From contig JAHLKC010000152.1 in assembly GCA_025449115.1 (NCBI GenBank), positions 30,587-94,586 on the forward strand: a DNA stretch of 64,000 nt, given 5' to 3'. Positions 22,121 through 34,189 of the stretch are shown here, one piece after another (positions within the stretch are counted from its first letter, which is position 1; each line of letters begins with the position of its first letter). The notes under the pieces are model-generated. The model saw nothing but the letters and a program-made list of their open reading frames with translations, had not been told where the DNA came from and did no database searches. Both the position numbers and the translations under genes were made by a program. Source of the DNA: Chytridium lagenaria. Lineage: Eukaryota; Chytridiomycota; Chytridiomycetes; Chytridiales; Chytridiaceae.

Positions 22121-24949
22121 CTACACCCCGTAAGTAGCAATTGTCTGCAAAAGTTGCTCAGACGCAACTCCATAATCAATTTTGTTACACCCCGTCGCCG
22201 TCAACCGAACCTTTTGCTCGCTCTGCATACGTAAGATTTAAGTAGGAACATTAAAGAATTTTGGTGAGTTACTTCCCAATAGAAGCCCATTAAGATACGG
22301 TAAAAGAAAAATCGCTGAAAAGGGTCAAACACGCACCTGGTAAAATTCCGCCTTCGCTCGAACTTTGAAATTCATCTGCGTCCAGATAGCATTCTTCACA
22401 AGTGCCTTGAACTGCGGCTCATCCGCCTCCTACAAACAAAGGTATTCAGAATGCAATCATTGTTCGAAATTAGGGGACTTTTAAAAATAGGTTATTGATG
22501 CCAACCTTAATCTCATTTAGCTCATTCGCGGATTTCGCAAAAAGTGCTTCAGCCTGATCGTTAAACAACTGCAACCATTCTTGCCCGGTATGATCCGCCA
22601 CAGCCATGGAGCATATATATCTAAATCCCAATGTCAGCATTCGTATAGGCGGACAAGAAACGATTTACACATACCTGTAATTAGGGGACGGGAAGGCCTT
22701 GTCACATTTCTCGCATCTCCATCCACGATCACTTTCAAAGACCTTCTTGTTGCAATCGGGAGTATGGCAAGCAGGATACCACATGTTGTTGTCTCGGATG
22801 AAACAAATTGTTCCCGCGATAGTGAACCAGTCGGGCTAACGATAGTCCAGTGAGTAAAAAATGTAATTCAATCTCTGGCCCCAACACCAAATAGATGAAA
22901 TGTCTATCAAAAGCCCTTAAAGTTATTTTAACATACCTTCTCGTTCATCCCCAAATTTTCATCGGCGATTTGAGCAATTGTCTTAAACGCATCCATCCTC
23001 ATCTCCCCACCGCCAGCATTCCCTGCAGCACCCACCCCAGAAGCATTATACCCAGTAAACTCCGCAGTGGATCCTTCCGAATCATACCATCCCCTCAAGA
23101 AAAATGCTTCTTGCATCTCGGGATTAAGCTGCATGGACGAGTTGCTCCCAACAGAAAGACATCTACCTCCGTAATCCCCCACACGTCCACCCTTGAGTGC
23201 AAGAACGGGGTTATCGGTAGCATTGAAAGTCTCAGCCTGACGACCCCAAAGCGTGAGGCGGCGACACTAAACTTGGATTCGTCAACAATGACAATGTCAC
23301 GTTTTTGGAGCTAAAATGTCAGATACTGTTCCGATATTAAAAAAAATTCAGCAAACGAATACTTACAGGTTTCTGGGTGGTTTTGGAAAACAAGGGTGGT
23401 CAAATCGTGCACTTCACGAACCACACCAACGACATCTACAGTACATATTAAATTAAAGCATCGCGATGGTTGATACATACCAACGTTGGCATCTTTCTCA
23501 TGGTTGTATAGATCGCTCAACATAACACGGTTCATTCGAATTTTAGGAGCAAGACTGGGATCATCACACTATATACCACGTCATCAGCAACCCTTATAAA
23601 TAAAACAACATCATAAAAGGAAAGGGACAACATAAAGAGAAACAAAATGTAAAGTCGCGTGTATTATGACATATTAAAGAAGCAACAAAAAAAAATGTCT
23701 ACTCACAAGCCGAATCTCCGTAGAGGCCTCCAATGTCATCTCATACTCATTGTCGATCCCGCCGCTATATTGCTTCCTCGCAACCTTGATAGGCGCCTTA
23801 CTCACATAATACACACTTCCCTCTTCAAGCACATCATACAGTGTGGTAACAGCCTCATTAAAGCCAGTTGCACGAATCTCACCCTATAAAAATAAGCCTT
23901 ATTGATTTGAGATCGAAAAAAAAAAACGAGTAAAGGAAAGGAAATCATACCGATTCATCCGCAAACGTGACGCTAAACAACTTGCCCTCGCCTCGGGCAG
24001 TCTGAAAATGACGAATATCGCTCTTACTTGCGACTCGTGCTCGAATAGTCCATCTACAACGTTTTTAACTCAACTCTCAACATCAAGCTTCCTTACTTGT
24101 TCTGATAAGGACTCAAACTCTTGATTGGAAAAACGGCAACATGAGGCTCCATTTGTCTCGCGTAAGGGTTTTTTCCGGATGACCCGTTGTTGGGCGCAGG
24201 TCGATTACCACTGTTCATGTGTTGTTGCTGCTTGGGAAGACTCATGTTTCTATTAAAAAAATGTAAGAAAGAAAAGTTCTACAACAGGTTGGGCTGCAAA
24301 GTCTACGAGATGGCCAAACTTACGCTGGTTTGGGTGCGGCTGCGGCGAGTGGAGGACCACCCTCAGCTTCACTTTTGTATTCGACAGGAGCACCCAACCT
24401 CGGGTAATCCTTTTGTCCAGGGTTCAAGCATTCAATGCTCAGAAGAATCAAAATCCTGAAGGAAGTTAAGTATCAGGAAGTGACGTAAGGGAATCAACCT
24501 CTTGTTGCCAACGACGTTGCAGATAAAATGATTCAAAGCAACGAGTGAATGGCGGGCAATCTTTTCTTCAGTAACGAGGACATTGAGCTGGGTGGAGAGC
24601 ATGGCTGGTGGAAGAGAAATTGTTTAAACGAAGGAAGAATTACGAAGAAGGGGATTGGATGGATCTCGACGGCCTTACCTTGAATGAAGAACTCGCCATC
24701 AGATAAGATAACGCTGTTGAACGTTGTCGTGGCCGAAAGAAGAGGACGAAGTTGCAGAAATTAGACGGCTTGATGGACATCGGATGACAAGAATGAGTGA
24801 GCTCACCGGTATCGCTCCGACTCACTTCCCGACGAATCAGCCTGAGTATACTTCTTGATGTTAAGCAGCTGCACCACTGGGTTGAGAAAATCCTCGCTGG
24901 AGGTAGTACTCTCCATTGTCGCTCTCACAAAACCACTAGTCAGATCCAT
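22121..24949 (-). CDS. RFA1: Replication protein A large subunit (RPA70/Rfa1)
   Basis: Single-strand DNA-binding subunit of RPA, needed for replication and repair. The start [20 protein letters not shown] (ATG 24947-24949) opens the N-terminal OB fold: [36 protein letters not shown] linker with NPYARQMEP precedes DBD-A ([55 protein letters not shown]). DBD-B contains [20 protein letters not shown] and [16 protein letters not shown] carries the zinc ribbon [13 protein letters not shown] ... WRCEKC. The C-terminus is [12 protein letters not shown] (stop 22121-22123). About ten introns of 40-70 nt were recognised. One frame break lies near 23256-23262, just before LTLWG. An alternative start is the second ATG (MESTTSS). 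Confidence 0.92.
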
Positions 24950-25022
24950 GATGATAGATGTTGGTTTGATGTGTCCTGATGGTCTGGACAGCTTTTATAT
25001 AGGCAAAAATATTTGAAAAAAT

Positions 25023-26271
25023 CTAACGCTTTTTTATTGAGGACCGCGTTCGTCTGGCTACAGCGGCCGCGACGGGTTCCTCCTTTGTTTCCCGATCTTT
25101 GGCTGCCTTGGACACAGTTCTACTTCCTACTGTTCCAGATGATGTCCCCCCTCCTGGACCCGTTGGAGTGCCGCTGGGTGTGTTCACATCCCTATTCAAT
25201 CTTGGCCGTCCGCGACCCTTTGAAACTTTTGGAGTGGCCATACTAGCGTCAGGGGAGCTTGGCCCATCCAAAGCCGCCGATACTGCTGCTGCCAATAATT
25301 TCTGTCGTTTTATTGGTCGCTCTTCTTCAGTATTTTCGCCCTCGCCGAAAGTTGTGGTGGATTCCGGTGATGGTGCATCCCCTTCACCATCTGCGCTTTG
25401 AGGAACGGGGGGTGGCGGCATCTTTGGCTTCCGACCTCTTCTTTCACGGCGTTCAGGTATCCCCTGCAACTGATGGGGTAGGAGTTTCCAGAATTCATCA
25501 TCACCACCTTCTTCATCAATATCAAATGTCCTCCACCCTTAACCTCCCTCGGCCGCGGCCCCTCTCTTTGATAGGAGAAGAAGCTAGAGAAGATGGCATA
25601 ACGATGGAGTGTTGGTTTCGGATTCGACATCGCTGTCGTTGGGTGTGGAAATGCCGGGTGCTGTTTTCGCATTTGAAGGTGTGGGCGAGCCCTTTCTAGT
25701 CTCTGTGATAAGTGACTCAAAATCATCGGAAGGAAGGCTGAATTCTGTTGATAAATGAAAAGGATGGCTGCTTGTCACTTCCTCCTCGTTCGCTTGGAGA
25801 AAGTTCCTCGTCATCGTCTTCTTCCTGTATAAAAGTCAGCACATTTACTTTCCATACGCTTGAAAAAGCATACATTAAAGATTCTAGCCCTTGTAGGTCG
25901 AAAGAAGAGTCTCGAGAAATTCCCAAATATCAGATACTTTAACAGTCTTTGGATACTGGTTCTGTGCATCTGCTGGCAATATGCTCACCATCCGAAAATG
26001 TCGGTGGATGCCTTATGAAGCTCGAGTCAGTCATCATCATCAGCGACATAGGTTATCCACGGTCTCCACAAGGCATTGTATAGATGAGTATGCTGGTATC
26101 ATCCCAAATTGAGGAACGGAGAGGCGGCGAGAGGGTGGTGTAGGCGTGGATGACTTGCACAAAAACACCCACACTAACTCTTAACTTCCAAAGGTCATCA
26201 CCCACAACAGGCCTTGCTGAGCATATTGCTCTTAACAAAGCGATCTCCATGTCGACTGTCCACTGAACCAT
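25023..26271 (-). CDS. EAF7: Eaf7/MRGBP subunit of the NuA4 histone acetyltransferase
   Basis: The start MVQWTVDMEIALLRAICSAR (ATG 26269-26271) matches the family opening 'W-[ST]-x-E-x-E-x-x-L-L-x-[AS]-I'. After a longer intron (about 26052-26210, donor GTGATG) the gene continues GIHRHFRMVSI, then VKVSDIWEFLETL, then DLQGLESL. This is the GIHKHFRM ... DIW..L...YDL..L order of Eaf7/MRGBP. EFSLPSDDFESLI supplies the acidic 'EFELP' motif. The C-terminus (25550-25023) is Lys/Arg/Pro/Ser-rich with RRERRGRKPKMPPPPVPQ and GRGRPRL, the latter AT-hook-like. Frame breaks lie near 25905, 25780-25740, 25600 and 25545. It lies 73 bp downstream of the RFA1 start in the same orientation. Confidence 0.8.
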
Positions 26272-26616
26272 CTTTGTGATTGCTCGCCGACACGCGGTGG
26301 CCCGAAGGTAGTTGGATGAGACGACTACTTGTTCTGATGTTTGACTTTTTGGACAACTCTCGTTTAAGTTCAGAAATTAAGTACTGTATTTACAATGACA
26401 GGACCACCATATAAAAAGGACCTCGAACTTTGCCTTGCTGATACTACCACGAAGACGGAAACAACAAGGAAACTGAAAAAAGGGAAAGGAAGTAACAAAG
26501 TATTAAGGATGGGATATGAAAACCGGATATAGACATTCTGTACTCTCCAAACTCGATCATACATAAAATTGAGTTCGAATATAGGATTCAATGTGATTGC
26601 AAAGAAACACATAAGG
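26272..26616. other. Intergenic region EAF7 / FOL3
   Basis: About 345 bp holding the upstream region of EAF7 and the 3' flank of FOL3. A minus-strand frame (26370-26612) has hydrophobic, low-complexity content and is not supported as a gene. Confidence 0.5.
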
Positions 26617-27906
26617 TCAGTTTGGAAGGGTACGCTTCGTTGACGCCAAAGTCGACCTCAAAGTATCTCTGACGAGGTAAAGACTTCCACACACAAAAAT
26701 AGTTCCAGAGACCTTCTTCTCTCTCAAATACGACAATGCCTGATCAATAGTGTCGAAATGCGTTGCATCGATATCAGAAAACAGCGAAACAGCGCTCTCT
26801 CTGACTTGCAATGGCGGCAGGCACGAGATCCACGGCATCCCTCTGGCTGCGAAAACCCAACAGCTATCAGCTTATCACCCCGCCGAAGCAATTTCTCCAA
26901 CAACGGCTTGCAATCCTTCCCAGCCTTGAACCCCGTGACCCACGTCAAAGTCTTGCCGTTCTTGCGCAAGTTCGCGTCAACGTAGCTTGAAAGACAATTT
27001 ATTCCGTGGTCATTGTGCGCACCGTCAAGGATGAACGAGACATTCGAGTCGGCGATTGCGAGTTTCTGCATCCGTCCCGGCCAATTCACACCTTTGAGAC
27101 CAGCTTCGACCATGGAAGCTGTACACGGATACTCGGCAGGCTTAATTCTATCCAAAACCTCAAAGGCCCTGCAGACGATCCCAATGTTGACCCTTTGAAA
27201 GTCACCCTCTAAATGAGACGTCACGACATGGCTTTCCCCTTTAAATGTCAATTTTACAGTCATTCCCTCTCTGGTGTCGGCCACCTCCACCTCATCCACA
27301 ATCTGAGAAAACTCTAACGGAGCGCCACTCTCGCCGCTTCCGTCTTAAATACATTATTTGCCTCTTCATATATCTGCTTCCCAACAACGGCATGAGCACC
27401 CGGCTTCAAAATACCCGCCTTCTCTTTCGCAATTAACTCAATGGTATTCCCAAAAACTCGACGTGATCGTATGATATCGGCGTAAACAAACAAATCAATG
27501 GCTTCGGAAATACATTGGTCGCATCCAACCTCCCGCCCATCCCAACCTCCACTACTGCAATCTTGATCCCACTCTCCTTAAAATGCAACAAAGCCACCAC
27601 CGTCAAGATTTCAAACTCGGTCGCCTTGATACTTGTGTTGAGGCTGCGGACTCGTTCATCCACTTCACGATAAGCTGCCTCAGTCATGGCCTCATCGTCT
27701 ATTCTGATGCAATCCCATGGTCCCACAAGCGCTGGAGAAGTGAACAATCCGCACCTAATCCTCCCCGCCGCCAACACCGCAGACATCATGGCGCATACCG
27801 ATCCCTTGCCGTTCGTTCCAGCGACATGAACAACATCGTAATGGTGATGCGGATCATTTAAAGCCTTAAGCAGTGCTGTCACTCTCTCCAAGCCAAGGTC
27901 TATCAT
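26617..27906 (-). CDS. FOL3: Dihydrofolate synthetase (folylpolyglutamate synthase family)
   Basis: Adds glutamate to dihydropteroate, an ATP-dependent step of folate synthesis. The start MIDLGLERVTALLKAL (ATG 27904-27906) leads to HVAGTNGKGSVCAMMS, the family P-loop. Next come LFTSPALVGPWDCIRID, ATEFEILTVVAL, VVEVGMGGRLDATNVF and ISYDHVEFLG. Then NTIELIAKEKAGILKPGA, GVNWPGRMQKL, FILDGAHNDHGI (the second family motif), VTGFKAGKDCKPLLEKLL and VCGSLYLVRDTL. Intronless. The three frame breaks all correspond to one missing G on the coding strand: C run 27449-27451, 27323-27326 and C run 26839-26841. The short N-terminus, without an extended leader, and the lack of polyglutamate-specific features favour FOL3 over FPGS/Met7. 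Confidence 0.87.
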
Positions 27907-28149
27907 TTTTTTTTATGAAAATTGAGGTGAGGGTTATTATTAATGTAAATAATACTTCGACATGGAAATGGTAGGATGATGGTAAGCAATTAATCGAAAC
28001 TACGTATTTTGGACTATTGATAGAGGATAGATGCGGAGTAGATGATAATCGATAAGCTGATGTCGAAGAGGATCTTCATGAAGTGAAGGAGTCGTGAATG
28101 TATCTCACGTGTAGCCCCGAGAAACCGGCTAGTTAAACAAACGCTCACC

Positions 28150-30761
28150 GTGACAAGCAAACAAATTATATATAAGCAGCGTACCGAAATAGTTTCTTTT
28201 AAGAGATTTTCTAAGATTGACGGGTTACTTTTTATAATCTTGTATGCAATGCTGAGGTCTCGGAAGTCATCTTGTAGCGTCCAAAATCCATGGCTTACCG
28301 TCAACGTCCTTTTGCCGCTCGGCAAGTTTATCTCGACCTCCTTGGAGGTTGGTACAGATTCCGTCCGAGGGTGATAAATGAATTATTAGGCCTTCGGCAT
28401 CATTGGATTCATCACAGTAATTGTTTTTGAGATCATCATGGTTTGCACGGCAGTAGAACAAGGGGTGGTACTTGAGACGCATAAACGGCAGTATCAACCT
28501 GACTATAAACACGTCATCTTCTGGTCACCGTTTGAAAAGAGGCTCCCGTTGCTGTGGGCCATGCTGTCAATGCTTGTGACGGATATATCATTCATACTTG
28601 TCGCTTGGCCATCGCCGAGGCTCAAGGTTAAGAACTCAATCTTTATTCTAGAGACGGTGGGATTTTTTGGGATCAATCGATGGGCAAAGAGGGCCCTTTT
28701 TGTGCTCGTGCTTAGATTATTGTCAAATCTATCACTAGTCCTTACACTTCCAAGAATGGGTATTTTGTTTGAAATGTACATGATGGGTGTTTTCTCTTTT
28801 CCAGGTGAGCGATATGTTTATATTTATTTTATCGAGTTCCCGCGCATATGTCTAACATTCCTAAACCGCTTTTTCTTATTTTCATTACCTTTCCTCAGTC
28901 AACACAATTGGCAGCATTGTATATCCTCCTCTCGATGGCACTCTGAAAGAAAAAATAATTAATGCCATAAAAATTGGAATTGTGTCAGGCGTTGCGAATT
29001 TGCTGACGGGAAGCACGTATTGGTTAACGTTAGCTGTGGCATCTCTACCAGATTATGTAGGCACGAACATTTTAAAGGTGAGATATATTGAGTACTTGTT
29101 TTTGGCTAATATGTGGTATTCAGAGTTTTTTCTATAACACCGTCCGAATTGCCGCGTCAGGTGATAAAATGTTGTTTAATTTGGCACTTATACTAAAAAT
29201 ATCAATGTGGCCCGCTTTTCTTTACAATCTTCAAACAGCCGCGCTTAAAAAAGTTATCTTGCTATCTCATGAAGCGAGACAAGCTTCCGTCCTAAAAGCC
29301 GTGATCCAGGATAAAGAAAAGGCCCTCTCAAGTGAATTTCAACTACGGCGGCTGACTTTTGTTCGCAGCTCAATGCTGCTGGACCCTGAAGAAGCCGAAG
29401 ACCTCTGGACGTCTTGTCTCCCAGACCTGATGTCCAACTTCTGCATTCTTGCAACGTGGTTCGTGGCCTTCCTTGAGGACATCAACACTTTTTACATATT
29501 TATTGTAACAAGTATCGCTTTCGATACTACGTTTTCGGCTGTCACAAGTCACTTGCGACGGAGGAGGGTTGTTCTGGAAATGCAGAAAAAAGGAGCAGAA
29601 GAGTCTGATGATAAGCCTGCTATGACTAGAGGCTACCATGCCAGCGTTTTGAGACGTCGACAAGTGCCTCAGCTACCCCTTCATGTTGAGGAGAATTTGC
29701 AAAGAGATGGAGAGGTCAGCAACATTGCTCAAGAAAGTCATCGCAGTATTCAGATTTCACCTAACCGAGAGGGAACATTGTTGATTAAAAATGTATCAAG
29801 AGTCAATTATTCCTCGGTAGAGAAATTTTCAGAGGAGAGATCGCATTCTGCACAACTTCTTGAAGCGGCCTCGGAAAGACCTTTTACTGAGAATCCCAAA
29901 TTTGTGAGAAAAGCATTCGCGTCGTCGGAGGGTCTCATCTCTCCCTCTAACCCCAATGCCACGCACAATAGATTAAACCCTTTTTGTGAAGATGGGGACA
30001 CTTTACAGACCAACCCTGCATCACGTAAGGCAGAGAAAGCAAGAAGCAAATCATCTTCAAATATTTTAGCGGTAGCTGGCGCCAATTTTACAGAAGACTG
30101 GTTAATTTCTATGAACACTTTGTTGATACCGCCGCACAGTGCAAGGAATTCTCGTTCGAGCAGCGCAGATGGCAAAACCTATCCGTCGTCTGTCAAAGTC
30201 AGTGAATCACCGCGTGCTGACGTGGAAGCAGATAAAGAACTGGAGGCATCTATCGGGATAGCTCCCTCACTATTACAACCTCCGCCATCTTCAGTTCAAA
30301 TTTTACCATTAACTCCCCAAACATCCTCTAATTTTGAACAAGACCTCCGAGACTTTCGCATTGAAGAAGCGTATCGTTCAATGGCGGAGATCATTGGAGA
30401 GCTTATCGCTATAACAGTCATGGCGATTGTTGGCGTTGTGATTATCGCGCAAGACTCATTAATCCCGCTCGAGGATCCTATAATATGTTCGGGGAATATG
30501 CGTCGCTTCGACTTTCTGCTTAGAAGTGCTCGGGTCGTGGGGATGAGGCTTTTCGCAGATATTTTTTTGGTTTATCTGGGAAGGAAGCATCAAATTCCTT
30601 ATCATCTTACGAGGATGAGGTTCACGATTACAACAGTTGTGGGGATTTCATTTTTCGCGTGCACGCATGCCACCTTGTTAATTATTGCGTTTCGGGAGGT
30701 GGCATCAGAAATCAATAATTCTGTAAAGCCTTGCTTGCCGCTGGCTGTTCCGCGGTGGTGA
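28150..30761 (+). CDS. Multi-pass membrane protein with large cytoplasmic loop, unknown
   Basis: About four exons. The visible 5' exon (28150-28326) has GLLFIILYAML. It splices (GTTTATC...TTATTAG) to AFGIIGFITVIVFEIIM at about 28389, then to about 28803. The third exon begins VNTIGSIVYPPLDGTL (about 28899-29079). The last exon from about 29126 carries SFFYNTVRIAASGDK and at least two more helices. It then has a hydrophilic Ser-rich stretch of about 280 residues and ends with a four-helix block (IGELIAITVMAIVGVVIIAQ, MRLFADIFLVYLGRK, TTVVGISFFACTHATLLII). Stop 30759-30761. No family recognised; eight to ten TM segments are visible. The start is uncertain: there is no ATG upstream of 28249 in this frame, so a further 5' exon is likely. 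Confidence 0.6.
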
Positions 30762-31050
30762 TATTGACTGGCATAATACCTCTTGTTCGTATTTGTATGC
30801 CATGTAAGCATTCTAATAGTTTATTTTGGCTATTGGCCATATGAGTACCGTACATTCGAAAATATTCTACATATTTTGAATTCATTGTAGCGTGTGGAGT
30901 AAATCGCTTCCAAACTCTAAGATTTTTGCATAGGCACGTATAAAATGAGTAGATATATGAATGCGATTGCGTCCGATATTATTGAATATTTGACTTCTGC
31001 AAAGAAACACAAGTACAACGACAGCTTAAGAAACGTGTGAGATAACGCAG
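30762..31050. other. Convergent 3' flank
   Basis: A tail-to-tail gap of about 290 bp between the membrane protein (+) and the SHAW-TPR gene (-). No gene is supported. An open frame enters from the TPR gene only because its last frame was shifted. Confidence 0.5.
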
Positions 31051-33674
31051 TTATTTCTTCTTCCCTGCCTTTCCTCCATTTTTCAAGGCTGGTTGTGGCG
31101 CAGGCTTCAACGCCATCAACCTCAAACTCACATCCACTGTCTCTGGATGCGACTGCCCAAGTCTCCAGCATCTTCATCATCAACTCCTCATAAAGCTTTG
31201 CAGCCTCCTCCACCTTCCCATTTAACGCAATTGTTTCCGCCATATTCTTTTTCAACAACAACGTGACAGGATGGTTTTCTCCCATCACTTTAGCGTGTTT
31301 CTCTGCAACCTCTCGCGCAAGAGGTTCAGCTTCGTCGATTCTTTTTTGACGAATGAGACATCCAGCTAGGTTGTTGAGGGCTATGATGGTCTCGGGATGG
31401 TTGTCGCCGAGTGTATGTTGACGGGAAGAAAGGCATTGGCGGTACATAATTTCAGCGTCGGTGTAGTTGTTTTGAGCTTCGAGGAGTGAGGCAAGGTTGT
31501 TGGTGAAGGTGATAGTGTCAGGGTGGTCTGTACCGATGACGCGTTTTGCGGTTTGGAGACACTCGTCAAGAAGTAGTTTAGCCTGATCAAGTTTCCCGAG
31601 AATGCGGTAGATTCCAGCAAGGTTGCTGATGGAGCCAAGTGTGTGAGGGTGATCATTTCCCAGCAGTTTACGGCGCTTTTCTAAGCAGTCAATGTACAGT
31701 TCTTCAGCCTTCTCATTTTTTCCTTGAGCTTGGTAGATATCAGCAAGGTTATTGAGACAAGTTAATGTGAACGGATGAACTTCTCCAAGGCCCTCTTTAC
31801 TCTTCTGAAAACACTTGATGAAGAGTGATTCGGCATCTACGTATTTCCCTTGAATTTTAAAAAGATTGGCGAGATTGTTGAGTGTGAGAAGGGTATCGGG
31901 ATGTTTGATTCCAAGGGCTTTCTGGCGACGCTTTAAACAGTCTTTGTAAAGATTGATGGATTCTTCGTGGTTCCCTGCAGCTGTCATGTTGCTGGCAAGA
32001 TTGTGTATGGCGCTGAGAGTGAATGGGTGATCATCTCCAAGGACGCGTCGACTGCGCTTAACGCAGTCCAAGTAGTTGGTTTCCGCGAGTTGATATTTTC
32101 CTTCAGCTTGATACACGCTCGCAATGTTGTTTAAAGCGTTGATGGTGTCGGGATGATCTTTTCCCAAGACTTCACTTCGCCTTTTTATGCAGTCCTCAAA
32201 GTACTGAGCGGACAGCGTGTATTTGCCTTGCAATTCGTATAGCATACCAAGACTATTAATCGACACAATAGTATCAGGGTGATTTTCCCCCAGTATTTTC
32301 TTTCTTCTCTCCAAGCAGTCAAGATATATAGGTTCAGAATCCGTATATCTTCCTTGATGCTCAAAAAACACCCCAACATCGTGAAGAGACGATAAGGTAT
32401 CAGGATGTTCTTCCCCCAACATTTTCCTTCTCGCTTTCAGCACCTCATTAAAAATCGGTTCGGCCTCCTTGTAACTCCCTCTCACTGTATACAAAAGCCC
32501 CAACTCTTTTCTCGCCGCTAATGTATCTGTGTGATCATTCCCAAGCGCCTCCTTCCGTCTCCTCACAACTTCCTCAATACAACCCTCTGCCTCCACATAT
32601 TTCCCTTGATCCGTGTACAGCTTCCCCAACGACAACGTCCACATCGCCCCCGCTATTTCATCTCCACTCTCAATAGCCTCCTTCCTCTTGACCTCTATCG
32701 TTCTAATCATCCACCCCTCAAACACTCTAAACATCTGACTATCCAAATTAGTGAAACCGATGCTCTGTCGAATAGTTTTATGAATTCTCTGCTGATCCTC
32801 CTTCTTAAATGCCACACTCATCTTTGACCGAACCCTCGACAGCATTGCAAAAAATGTTCGTGGATCCTTTACTATGTTTTCCAAAAACCTCAGCGTCTCC
32901 CCCTACTCATCGCAACCTCAAACCTCGACCCCGTCGCGTTCGTAGCATAAAGCTCAAACACGCACCAAGCTCGCGTCAACGGAATCGGGTTATCCCAGGG
33001 CATCATGACCATGACGACCTTCCCGATACTTTTCACAGCGTTCATAAAGGTTCCTTTCCACCATCCAAACGGTTTGTTGCCGGTATCATGTTGACTGTTT
33101 GAAAACATGTCAAACCAGATAATGGGATCCAGTTCCATGTTTTCACCGTCATCGAGCTGCTCTTTGAAGACCACCGTGTCGAAAAAAATTTGGATGGCTT
33201 CAACAACGTCAAGGAATTTGTACGCCCACGCGTGGCTCACGAACCAACTCGCGACACCCACACAATGGGATTTGTCTTGTTTAACAAGTTGCTCGCACAT
33301 GGAGAGTTTTGTTTCAAGTGTTGCGGGTTGGAGGTACTTCATGCTAACCTGGGTGGTGGTCAACCCTTCTAAAACTTCCTTCCCTCCAGCCCCATCAATA
33401 AACTCTTTGAAGTACGATAACCGCACTCCCAATTTCGAGAAGGTGCCTTCATCCACTGAAAAAACTCAGATTAAACAAAAATTCAGTAAGGGGAGGCAAA
33501 ACCTTTGGCGTTCTCATCTGCTGCTTGTAACTCTTCCTCATCGTCCTCGGATTCGGGTTCGAGTAAAGCAACAGCTTGGTCTGGAACGCCGACAGCCATC
33601 TTGGCTAACATCTCTGCGCTGGTTTCCTTTACAACCGTCTCCTCAACCAGCGTCTTTGAAGCCCCGCAACCCAT
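31051..33674 (-). CDS. MGCGAS-started SHAW (TIR-like?) domain + kinesin-light-chain TPR protein
   Basis: Three parts. (1) The N-terminus MGCGASKTLVEETVVKE (ATG 33672-33674) matches an N-myristoylation signal with an adjacent palmitoylatable Cys; an acidic stretch follows and an intron near 33457-33505. (2) A domain with ASWFVSHAWAYKFLDVVEAI, DPIIWFDMFSNSQHD, IGKVVMVMMPWDNPIPLTRA and WCVFELYA resembles TIR-fold proteins in layout (S-H-A-W, W-x-D, W-C-x-x-E). (3) About twelve 42-residue TPRs with the kinesin-light-chain motif (for example MLGEEHPDT, ILGENHPDT, VLGKDHPDT). The probable C-terminus is ALKNGGKAGKKK (stop 31051-31053), reached after a frame break near 31157; LGQSHPETVDVSL in that frame is a further TPR motif. 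Another break lies at the C run 32899-32903 between parts 2 and 3. Likely a membrane-anchored scaffold or signalling protein; function unknown. Confidence 0.75.
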
Positions 33675-34064
33675 ATCGTCTCTGTAGATAGTATGATGTG
33701 CACCCTTTTTTTCATGGGGATCGGCGTTCTGAACTACAGGGATTTTCGTACATGATCCAAACATTAGAACGTGATATTTTCATGATTCTCGAAACGAACT
33801 TTCTTTCTTCGTTCTTTATCTCTTTTCTAAAGCTTGAACAAACGCGTTGCAGAAAAAGTTGATGGGGTTGCATTGAAACTGTGAAAAGAAACAAATGAAA
33901 ATCAGAAATAGAAAAAGAGAAGGCAGTAAAGGCCCATTGAAGATGCAGAAAGAGAAAAGCATGAGGATGAAGAAAATTGGACCAATTGTGCGCGAAAAGG
34001 AGAGCATACAGGAAAGGAAAAACAAAATAGAACAGCATCACAGGAAAACAACGCAACCACAGTT
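33675..34064. other. Intergenic region
   Basis: Upstream region of the SHAW-TPR gene and 3' flank of the HLAMSY-repeat gene, both minus strand. A/G-rich on the plus strand. No gene is supported. Confidence 0.45.
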
Positions 34065-34189
34065 TTATGGGAACAACGAGATATTATCACCATCTCCCTC
34101 CATACCCTCCCTCCGCAGCCTGAACAGCATCACCCCTAAAAGCCCAAACAACCCCTCAACCATCGCCTCCAACCGTTCCACGCGCCCAT

